From the NCBI RefSeq assembly GCF_031885415.1, contig NZ_CP116871.1:2418001-2482000 (forward strand): a stretch of DNA of 64,000 nucleotides, written 5' to 3'. Position numbers and translations under genes: made by a program. Below the pieces are notes generated by a model that was not told the origin of the DNA, did not search any database, and worked only from the letters and a program-made list of their open reading frames with translations. Below are positions 58,969-64,000 of the stretch, piece by piece; the first letter of the stretch is position 1; every line of letters begins with the position of its first letter. Source of the DNA: Microbacterium forte. GTDB taxonomy: Bacteria > Actinomycetota > Actinomycetes > Actinomycetales > Microbacteriaceae.

Positions 58969-59852
58969 TCCGCGATGACATTGACCGCGCGCTCGGCAGG
59001 ATCGAGGGTGACACTCGTCTGGCGATGCTCAGGCGCACCGGCCTCATGGTGCTCCGTGAGAGATTCGCGCCGTCGGCCCCGCCCTTGCGCGTTCAGGTCA
59101 GCGAAGATCTGTCGGTGAGTGCGCTCGCGCATCTCACTCACGCCATTCAAAGAGCCACAACCCTGTCCGCGAAGGCACTTCTAGAGCCGCAGTCGGATTC
59201 GATTGTCCTAGGCAAGCACATCCGAGAAATGACGCCATTGGTGCCCCGGCTCCAGACGGGCCACATGCTCCTGTTCGGATTTCCGGAGCCATCGGTTAGC
59301 GCCAACCACCTTGACTTCCAGCGGCCCGAGCACCTCGCGGAGCGCGCTGTGCGCGAGTTCCTCTCCGTACTCCCGAGGGATGCCAGCGACACCGATTCGC
59401 TTGAGGCATTGCCAGCGCGCCGGTCTCAGTTCCGCGCCGCAGTCTCCGCTGTCGCCCGCGCAGTGTCCGACACGTCCTCGTCGCTATCTTTCAGCCTGCG
59501 CGATGATCGCGGCGAAGAGTCCGAGGAGGCCGTGCTCACATCAGAGCAGACAAGACGAGTACCGGAGGTCCTCAAGGACAGCCGGATTGATTCGACCCCG
59601 CTCACCGTGGAGGGGCTCATGGACGGGATGCGCACCCAGCGACGCGTGTTCTTCATTCTGGAGAATGAGACAGGTAAGGAGTACAAGGGAGCGATCGAGG
59701 AGCACCAACTGGAAGACGTGCGGGACGCGATCAACACTCAGGTACGGGCGCGACTGATCAAGGCAGTCCAGGTACGAGCGGACGGTTCACAGGGTCGCCC
59801 GTCTTACAGGCTGATCGGGCTAGATCCCCGTCCCGAGACGCTCGCGGAGTAG
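58965..59852 (+). CDS. Cargo gene 2: unrecognised 295-residue protein
   Basis: A 295-residue soluble protein of no family I know. Residues 1-60 are a charged helical region. The middle (about 60-190) is largely helical, with SALAHLTHAIQRATTL, FGFPEPSVSANHLDF and a helix from QFRAAVSAVARAVSDT. After an acidic linker (about 195-215) a compact C-terminal domain (about 220-290) has VEGLMDGMRTQRRVFFILEN and KAVQVRADGSQGRPSYRL, alternating strands and helices like a small binding domain. It starts with GTG in the stop of gene 1 (GTGA). A role as effector or target-recognition partner is inference only. Confidence 0.65.
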   Translation: MIRDDIDRALGRIEGDTRLAMLRRTGLMVLRERFAPSAPPLRVQVSEDLSVSALAHLTHAIQRATTLSAKALLEPQSDSIVLGKHIREMTPLVPRLQTGHMLLFGFPEPSVSANHLDFQRPEHLAERAVREFLSVLPRDASDTDSLEALPARRSQFRAAVSAVARAVSDTSSSLSFSLRDDRGEESEEAVLTSEQTRRVPEVLKDSRIDSTPLTVEGLMDGMRTQRRVFFILENETGKEYKGAIEEHQLEDVRDAINTQVRARLIKAVQVRADGSQGRPSYRLIGLDPRPETLAE

Positions 59853-59856
59853 GCCC

Positions 59857-60432
59857 TTGGATCCTATGCTCCTGGCCGGCCTCATCGTCAACGGCGGAGT
59901 ATTCGTTGCCTCAGCAGGTGCCGCCGCCGTCGCCTGGTGGCAAGCGATCGAAGCATCGAAGTCGCGGGACTCGGCGCTCGCCGCACAACAGTCCGCATTG
60001 TTGGCATGGCAGGAAGGAGCGTCCGCGCTCGTCCGCGCGAACGAGATCTCGGCCGGAGCTTTGCGCGCCCCATTCGCTTCACGGCTGCAACAGATGTCAA
60101 ACGACGTACTCTCTCAGCGTCTAGGCGGCGCTAACGCGGACACTATTTTTCAGATCATCGGTGAGAGACACACGCCGGGTCTTTCCCCACTTCAGTTAGC
60201 GACAAACGAGCGGACCGCTGGGAAGTTCTCACGCTGGCTCTCGACCTACGCCCGAACAGTGGATGTCTCGTCACCCTCGGCGATTATGTCCGCATTGTCA
60301 TTGGTCGATGCTCGAGTCCGAGGGTGGATCCGGGACCCTGAGGCCACGATGGCCGAGATTCGGGACGAGCCCGGCGTGCTCAACGACCTCCCGATCCTCG
60401 ATCCCGATCTGCACGACTACCGAGTTCCCTGA
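59857..60432 (+). CDS. Cargo gene 3: membrane-anchored protein
   Basis: A 191-residue protein with one N-terminal transmembrane helix (LLAGLIVNGGVFVASAGAAA, about 4-23). An amphipathic segment rich in Gln and Ala (SRDSALAAQQSALLAWQEGA), probably a coiled coil, follows, then a mixed helical cytoplasmic part ending DLHDYRVP. Start is TTG at 59857, 4 bp after the stop of gene 2, or ATG at 59866. No family is recognised. The membrane anchor together with two soluble partners is a layout often seen in abortive-infection systems, but nothing in this protein proves that. Confidence 0.6.
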   Translation: MDPMLLAGLIVNGGVFVASAGAAAVAWWQAIEASKSRDSALAAQQSALLAWQEGASALVRANEISAGALRAPFASRLQQMSNDVLSQRLGGANADTIFQIIGERHTPGLSPLQLATNERTAGKFSRWLSTYARTVDVSSPSAIMSALSLVDARVRGWIRDPEATMAEIRDEPGVLNDLPILDPDLHDYRVP

Positions 60433-60528
60433 CCGGGCGCGTCAACGGCCTGGACCGCTCGCTACACTCAGGACGATGCGGGACGACGGGCCCGAGACAT
60501 CTTCGGCATCGAACAGAAGGACTGACGA

Positions 60529-60696
60529 ATGGGATTCAAGGACGCTGCACTCCCCATGAAGGAGCAAGCGCTCGCGAAGCGGACGGCCGAGCTCGTGGGA
60601 GAGCAGATGCGCCGTGCGCTCGCGGAGGACAGACTGATCCGCGCGGGCAAGATCCCCGAGCCCTTCACTCCCGAGTCGCTCGCTTCGGGATCGTAG
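60529..60696 (+). CDS. Small hypothetical protein (55 residues)
   Basis: A 55-residue charged, largely helical protein starting MGFKDAALPMKEQALAKRTA with Glu/Arg-rich heptad-like spacing, ending PEPFTPESLASGS. AGAAGGA stands 8-9 nt before the ATG, a good ribosome site. It faces the minus-strand block of the element and could be a small regulator or satellite factor. The gap before it (60433-60528) holds no other gene. Confidence 0.6.
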   Translation: MGFKDAALPMKEQALAKRTAELVGEQMRRALAEDRLIRAGKIPEPFTPESLASGS

Positions 60697-60778
60697 GTGA
60701 TCGTTCCCCGTTCGCGATGGACGCGACGACTGCGCGCCCCGGCATCCGCAGACACCGGGGCGCTCAGTCCGGGTCAGG

Positions 60779-61468
60779 TCAGACCACAACCGCGTCGGCG
60801 GTGAAGTCCCCGCGCTCCTGCTCCCGATCCGAGCGTCGGAGAGCCTCCCCGAGTCCGTCGATCTCCGCCGCCTGTGCCTCCCGGTATCCGGCCTCGTCCG
60901 CGCGGTAGAGGGCCGTCCACGCTCCTACCGTTACGGGGCCGTCGAGCGCTTCCATCATCACTCGCGACCAGGCGGCATCCGGGGCGACGGCCTCCTCCTC
61001 TCTGATCCGCTCGACGGCTGGCTCGTAGCCGAGGGCGGCGAGACGATCGAAAGCGAGTGCCTCGAACTCAGCGACGATGTGCGCGCCCTCCGATGAGGCG
61101 AGCACCTCCGGGAGCGTCTCCAGACTGTCGAGTATTGCCCCGAGCCTGGCCGGGGATGCCCCGGTAATGATCTGGTCCAGGCGGCGACCGGCGTTCTGGA
61201 GAGCCTGGATCTTCTCCCGCTCGCGGGCCGCGACAGCGAGAGTGTCCGCGGTGGTCGGGCGGAGGCCGTCCAAGACCTCTGCCCGGGTGGGACCCGTGAT
61301 CTCCGGGACGGTGGGAATGCGTGCGGCAAGCGCGGAACGAGCCTGCTGGATTCCCTGGCGCTGGGCGCGTGCGTTCGCCTCGGGGGTCTTGTCCCGGTCC
61401 TGTTGGGAAAGTGCGGTGTGCGCGTCTCGAACGAACGTGGCGAATGCGGTGGCGTGGGCGGTGGTCAT
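60779..61468 (-). CDS. Element-encoded hypothetical protein (229 residues)
   Basis: A 229-residue soluble, almost entirely helical protein with many Ala, Arg and Glu. Long helices around EREKIQALQNAGRRLDQII and HIVAEFEALAFDRLAALGY suggest a coiled-coil or scaffold-like protein. No family is recognised. The ATG at 61468 has CAGGAGATC 6-7 nt upstream; a longer start would run through the direct-repeat region. It is the most downstream gene of the element's minus-strand block. By position in similar satellites it could be a packaging-interference or morphogenesis factor, which is inference. Confidence 0.65.
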   Translation of the reverse strand: MTTAHATAFATFVRDAHTALSQQDRDKTPEANARAQRQGIQQARSALAARIPTVPEITGPTRAEVLDGLRPTTADTLAVAAREREKIQALQNAGRRLDQIITGASPARLGAILDSLETLPEVLASSEGAHIVAEFEALAFDRLAALGYEPAVERIREEEAVAPDAAWSRVMMEALDGPVTVGAWTALYRADEAGYREAQAAEIDGLGEALRRSDREQERGDFTADAVVV

Positions 61469-61483
61469 GGTGATCTCCTGATC

Positions 61484-61530
61484 TGTGGATAGAGGTGGGG
61501 ATATGTGGATAGATATACGCATATCGTGGG
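61484..61530. other. Two DnaA-box-like direct repeats in an AT-rich patch
   Basis: TGTGGATAGA occurs at 61484-61493 and 61504-61513, 20 bp apart; the complement holds TATCCACA, the DnaA core. AT-rich GATATACGCATATC follows. A possible replication origin of the element. Confidence 0.5.
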
Positions 61531-61561
61531 GTCCCGTCCTCGCGGAATTCGTACATCCATC

Positions 61562-62071
61562 TCAGACGCCTCCTGGGCTCGTCTGCCGCGAGTTCTCGGC
61601 GTGCAGGGATACAGGGGGCGTCTTGGCGTCCTGATCCGGCAGATCGTCGTCCAGAGCTTCGTCCTCCTCGCGCACCTTCCCGAGCCATGCGCCGAGGACC
61701 GCCGTGATCTCCGCGATGCCAGTGTCAGGCTGAGGCTCGTAGAGGCCGAGCAACTTCGCACGGTGATCCATGATCCGGATGAGCCGGTCGATCGCACCGA
61801 GATTGCCGTGGACGATCTTGTCGGCAAGGGATCGCTGAGCCAGGTCTAGGCGCTCGAGTTCGATCTCGCGGAGTTGGATCGCCGCCTCCCTCGGGATCGC
61901 CGCGAGCGCGCGATCGATCGCCTTCTTGGCAGCACTCCGGTGCTGGTAGCCGAGTTCGCGGGCGATCCGCTCGTGCGAGTAGCCGAGGAGCCGCAGATCC
62001 AGCGCCTTCGCCTCTCGCGCCCGAGCCTCCGCCCGAATCTGGGTTTGGGTCTTGCCTTTGGTGGTCGTCAT
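61562..62071 (-). CDS. HTH protein resembling a small terminase subunit
   Basis: A 169-residue protein. A homeodomain-like HTH lies at about 25-55 (LDLRLLGYSHERIARELGY, then HRSAAKKAIDRAL). A helical region follows with ELERLDLAQRSLADKIVHGN and LGAIDRLIRIMDHRAKLLGL, a pattern found in actinobacterial phage proteins beside terminase genes and similar to small terminase DNA-binding subunits. The C-terminus is acidic (REEDEALDDDLPDQD). In a phage satellite, such a protein would direct helper packaging to element DNA. It overlaps the upstream gene by 4 bp. Confidence 0.6.
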   Translation of the reverse strand: MTTTKGKTQTQIRAEARAREAKALDLRLLGYSHERIARELGYQHRSAAKKAIDRALAAIPREAAIQLREIELERLDLAQRSLADKIVHGNLGAIDRLIRIMDHRAKLLGLYEPQPDTGIAEITAVLGAWLGKVREEDEALDDDLPDQDAKTPPVSLHAENSRQTSPGGV

Positions 62072-62343
62072 GGCTGAACCTCCGATGTGTCTTGCTCCAT
62101 GTGTGTCTTGCTCCCGGGCTCGGTCCGGGCGATCTCCTCCAAGCGGAGACGGTGGGTGCGGGCCTCGACCCGGTACGCCGCCGCCTCGGCGCGGAGCGCT
62201 GAGCAGTAGTCGCGGATCGCTTCGCGGACCCAGGCCGGGGAGGCGTCCATCGCCTTCTGGAACGCGGGCGTCCTTTGCTGGCGGTGACGGCTGGCATCCC
62301 GGACGGGCGCGTAGGCGTCGTCGGTACGGCGGGGGAGGTTCAT
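62068..62343 (-). CDS. Element-encoded hypothetical protein (91 residues)
   Basis: A 91-residue basic, helical protein containing QKAMDASPAWVREAIRDYCS and a long helix with AAAYRVEARTHRLRLEEIAR. It is unrecognised. The start overlaps the stop of the replication protein gene (ATGA), and its own stop overlaps the small-terminase-like gene in the same way, so all three are translated in sequence. Longer in-frame starts would overlap the upstream gene far more. Confidence 0.65.
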   Translation of the reverse strand: MNLPRRTDDAYAPVRDASRHRQQRTPAFQKAMDASPAWVREAIRDYCSALRAEAAAYRVEARTHRLRLEEIARTEPGSKTHMEQDTSEVQP

Positions 62344-63074
62344 GCTTCGACCGCCTTCCGTGCGGCGTGGGCTTGCCCCTCGGGCGTCTCCAGCCACGCA
62401 AGGTACTCCGCCGAGGGGCCTGTGATCTTGATCAGTTCCCAGCGCTTCTCGCGGAGCCACTTGTCGGCCTTCGGCACGTACTTGGGATCGGTCGTCGGGA
62501 TCCAGGCTCGGAGACGGGCAATGACATCGGCGGGCGGTGGGATCTCCTCCCAGGCCGCTCGTGTGGGCTTCTTCGCTCCTCGGCGGTGAGCCGGGTAGAG
62601 ATCCCAGAACTGTTCGAACTCATCGGCATCGGCCAGGGGCGGAGCCCCCTTGAAAGAGTTCTCTTCTAGATCGTCACCAGATTCTGGGGACTGAGGCACC
62701 AGATTCTGGGGAGTGCCCACCAGATTCTGGGGACTGAGATCTCCCGGTCCCCGATTATTGGTCACCAGATTCTGTGTACTGAGCGCCTCGGGGATCATGC
62801 CGACGCGGTACAGGTGGGGTCGGTTGATCCCGCGCTCATGGATCGCCACGACGCCCGCGCCGACGAGTCGCTTGATCGACGCCTCGGCGGTCGTCGCGGA
62901 CCTCATCAGCGCAAGCCGCGCAATCGTCGCCATGCTGACGCGGCGGGTGATCCCGCTCCTCCAGTCACACTCGTGGAGGAGCGCGGCGTAGACGCCGAGA
63001 TCCGCGCTCTGGAGTCCGAGCACGGAGCCGTGCTCTTGGAGCCAGTGCGGGATCCGTGACGTGTGCCCGCTCAT
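62340..63074 (-). CDS. Winged-helix replication initiation-like protein
   Basis: A 244-residue protein. The N-terminal 100 residues form a winged helix as in phage and plasmid replication initiators and DnaD-like proteins (SADLGVYAALLHECDW, MATIARLALMRSATTAEASI, LVGAGVVAIHERGI). A linker contains SPQNLV- and TPQNLV-type repeats. The C-terminal part (FEQFWDLYPAHRRGAKKPT, then YVPKADKWLREKRWE) is the helical domain found C-terminal in phage replication proteins. The DNA encoding the linker has four iteron-like repeats. It overlaps both neighbours by 4 bp. Confidence 0.72.
   Translation of the reverse strand: MSGHTSRIPHWLQEHGSVLGLQSADLGVYAALLHECDWRSGITRRVSMATIARLALMRSATTAEASIKRLVGAGVVAIHERGINRPHLYRVGMIPEALSTQNLVTNNRGPGDLSPQNLVGTPQNLVPQSPESGDDLEENSFKGAPPLADADEFEQFWDLYPAHRRGAKKPTRAAWEEIPPPADVIARLRAWIPTTDPKYVPKADKWLREKRWELIKITGPSAEYLAWLETPEGQAHAARKAVEA
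62675..62783. repeat. Four iteron-like direct repeats inside the replication gene
   Basis: CACCAGATTCTGGGGACT or close variants begin at 62675, 62697, 62718 and 62763, spaced 22, 21 and 45 bp, about two helical turns or a multiple. They may be initiator binding sites, or only the codons of the QNLV protein repeat. Confidence 0.65.
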
Positions 63075-63223
63075 CGGTCGCCCTCCTCGATCCCAGGAAG
63101 GTCGAACAGCGGCGGGCTCAGTCGCCGCGTCTGCTCTCGCTCGCGCGCCCCCTGGCGTTCGCGGGCGATTCGCTGGCGAGCTCTTTGGAACCGCTTCACG
63201 TCCTGGCGGCTTGACTTGTTCAT
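63071..63223 (-). CDS. Small basic protein (50 residues)
   Basis: A 50-residue protein starting MNKSSRQDVKRFQRARQRIA, extremely Arg/Gln/Glu-rich in its first two thirds, then PPLFDLPGIEEGDR. It is probably a nucleic-acid-binding helix or a small regulator. It overlaps the replication gene start by 4 bp (ATGA), which supports translation. No function is known. Confidence 0.6.
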   Translation of the reverse strand: MNKSSRQDVKRFQRARQRIARERQGAREREQTRRLSPPLFDLPGIEEGDR

Positions 63224-63289
63224 TATCGGCACCCCTGGTTGCTCGATCCGGACCGATCGGGGGCGGTCAGATGCGTTGGTTGGTCTTGG

Positions 63290-63511
63290 TCAGGCTTCTG
63301 CGCCAAGGAGGGCGCGGAGGCGAGGGACGGGGATGAGGATCCGCTTGCCGATCCGGAGGACGGGGATCTCTTCTCGCTTGATCGCCTCATAGGCACTCCA
63401 GGTGCCGATGCCGAGAATCTGCGCGGCTTCCGGGACGGTGCATGTCGCGCGCCCGTTGAGGTCCTCGATCGTTAGGACGTGCCGCTCGTTGGCGGGGGCA
63501 GTCGTGGTCAT
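63290..63511 (-). CDS. Excisionase/AlpA-like HTH protein
   Basis: A 73-residue DNA-binding protein with a MerR-like winged HTH of the excisionase (helix_turn_helix_17) type: CTVPEAAQILGIGTWSAYEA followed by IPVLRIGKRILIPVPRLRAL. It is the gene next to and divergent from the integrase, as expected for Xis or an AlpA-type activator that controls excision. The ATG at 63511 is preceded by GGAGCC and a 150-bp control region with several repeats. Confidence 0.85.
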   Translation of the reverse strand: MTTTAPANERHVLTIEDLNGRATCTVPEAAQILGIGTWSAYEAIKREEIPVLRIGKRILIPVPRLRALLGAEA

Positions 63512-63541
63512 CTCTTGGCTCCGTTCGTTCGGTTCGGACCG

Positions 63542-63575
63542 GTGTCCTGGGACCAGAATAGGGTGTCTTAGGGAC
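63542..63575. promoter_or_regulatory. Pair of operator-like direct repeats (xis/int control)
   Basis: GTGTCCTGGGAC (63542-63553) and GTGTCTTAGGGAC (63563-63575) are near copies about 21 bp apart, each with a GTCC/GGAC dyad. On the minus strand TATTCT between them may be the xis -10 box. Confidence 0.5.
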
Positions 63576-63606
63576 ATGGAAACCTCATCTGAACTGGGAT
63601 TTATAT

Positions 63607-63640
63607 GACTGGGCAGTCGTATGTATGCGACTACCCAGTC
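63607..63640. promoter_or_regulatory. Inverted repeat before the integrase gene
   Basis: GACTGGGCAGTCG and CGACTACCCAGTC pair at 12 of 13 positions around an 8-nt loop. It lies 22 bp before the integrase start; an operator or attenuator for int. Confidence 0.6.
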
Positions 63641-63661
63641 CTCTCAAGGTGAGATCCACCC

Positions 63662-64000
63662 ATGACGCAGGAAAGATCAGATCAGGGGCCAAAACCAGGC
63701 ACTCTTCGCGAAAGGCATCCCATGACCCAGACCAGCCGAAAGGCATCCAGAATCGACTTCGGATCAGTTCGAAAACTTCCCTCGGGTCGGTGGCAAGCCC
63801 GATATCTCGACCCGGCAGGACGACCGATGACCGGTCCTCAGACGTTCCAGACGAAGCGGGAGGCGCTCGACCATCTCGCTGCCGTCCGCTCCGACCGAAT
63901 GCGCGGAACCTACATCGACCATCGCGCGGGACTCGTCCCCTTCGGCCCCTACGCCGCCGACTGGATCGCTCACGGCGGACGCCGAGGAGCCCTCGCACCC
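63662..64000 (+). CDS. int: Tyrosine recombinase/integrase, N-terminal part
   Basis: The first 113 residues of an integrase cut by the window end. The arm-binding domain reads GSVRKLPSGRWQARYLDPA, PMTGPQTFQTKREALDHLA, then the start of the core-binding SAM-like domain (FGPYAADWI). The catalytic R-H-R-Y residues lie beyond 64000. AAGGTGAG precedes the ATG at 63662; an in-frame ATG at 63722 with GAAAGG upstream is a second candidate. It reads toward the missing right att site, consistent with integration at tRNA-Ala. Confidence 0.85.
   Translation, partial: MTQERSDQGPKPGTLRERHPMTQTSRKASRIDFGSVRKLPSGRWQARYLDPAGRPMTGPQTFQTKREALDHLAAVRSDRMRGTYIDHRAGLVPFGPYAADWIAHGGRRGALAP

Larger units (their letters stand above)
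58306..64000. mobile_element. Small integrative element at tRNA-Ala, phage-satellite-like (right end outside window)
   Basis: It is bounded on the left by a displaced tRNA-Ala end and contains a tyrosine integrase reading toward the missing right end. A divergent minus-strand block follows the integrase: excisionase-like HTH, small basic protein, winged-helix replication protein, 91-residue protein, small-terminase-like HTH and a 229-residue protein. A plus-strand cargo lies at the tRNA end. There are no capsid, tail, portal, large-terminase or conjugation genes in the visible part. This order resembles phage-inducible chromosomal islands; a small plasmid-like integrative element is the alternative. 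Base composition in the cargo is visibly less GC-rich than the host. Confidence 0.75.

Noticed and set aside
62675-62783. CRISPR-like repeats.
   Set aside because: The repeats have almost no spacer and lie in an expressed protein gene.

Overview
The window is high-GC actinobacterial chromosome, most likely from a Microbacterium-like member of the Microbacteriaceae. The grounds are the NucS C-terminus at the left edge, the pknB-pknA-pbpA-rodA-pstP-fhaB-fhaA cell-wall operon beside crgA, srtE, rhomboid and cyclophilin genes (the gene order that lies close to gyrA/dnaA in actinobacteria), many start codons sitting 6-7 nt behind a TANNNT box (leaderless mRNAs), and the absence of an encoded CCA on the tRNA. 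The species assignment is inference.

Layout. 1-5.3 kb: end of nucS, a HAD phosphatase, a cold-shock protein, a shikimate-dehydrogenase-like enzyme, then an aldo/keto reductase and MFS pump divergent from a MarR regulator. 5.3-13.4 kb: a carbohydrate locus with an ABC sugar importer plus a GH43 lipoprotein on the minus strand, and a LacI regulator, a GH2 and a second GH43 enzyme on the plus strand. Two copies of one LacI-type operator tie it together. 13.4-19.6 kb: a YdeP-type molybdopterin oxidoreductase with fdhD, then a lipoprotein that joins a substrate-binding domain to a VWA domain, with a membrane partner. 19.6-25.7 kb: a MacB-like ABC exporter divergent from a NarL-type two-component system, a shortened MOSC protein, an SDR with a divergent MerR regulator, and a RelE/Phd-type toxin-antitoxin pair. 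25.7-33.8 kb: a LacI regulator divergent from a hexuronate operon (fructuronate reductase-like, idonate dehydrogenase-like, MHS transporter, mannonate dehydratase, KDPG aldolase, KDG kinase). The enzymes carry mannonate to KDG and on to pyruvate plus glyceraldehyde 3-phosphate.

33.8-41 kb is more mixed: a Pr6Pr membrane protein, a rifampin ADP-ribosyltransferase (arr) between copies of a GC-rich palindromic repeat, acidic hypothetical proteins, an aldo/keto reductase overlapping a siderophore-interacting protein, an LCP ligase, and tRNA-Leu(CAG). 41-50 kb is the growth and cell-wall control operon: two FHA proteins, PP2C phosphatase, RodA, PBP, and two Ser/Thr kinases with PASTA domains. 50-58 kb holds pabA/trpG, a 51-codon membrane protein, sortase E, crgA, rhomboid, cyclophilin and small housekeeping genes. 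Two clusters of DnaA-box-like and GTTAAC sites at 52.1 and 58.0 kb share an identical 22-bp sequence in opposite orientation.

From 58.3 kb to beyond the right edge lies a small integrative element. It begins with a displaced 3' portion of a tRNA-Ala(TGC) gene and runs to a tyrosine integrase that is cut by the window end. Its core genes (integrase, AlpA/excisionase-like HTH, winged-helix replication protein with internal iteron-like repeats, a small-terminase-like HTH protein) resemble a phage-inducible chromosomal island (phage satellite) more than a full prophage. No capsid, portal or large-terminase gene is seen. At the tRNA end it carries a three-gene cargo (58420-60432): a degenerate nucleotidyltransferase-like protein, an unrecognised 295-residue protein and a membrane-anchored protein. 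This cargo is the best candidate here for an undescribed system, possibly anti-phage or toxin-antitoxin. That function is inference only.
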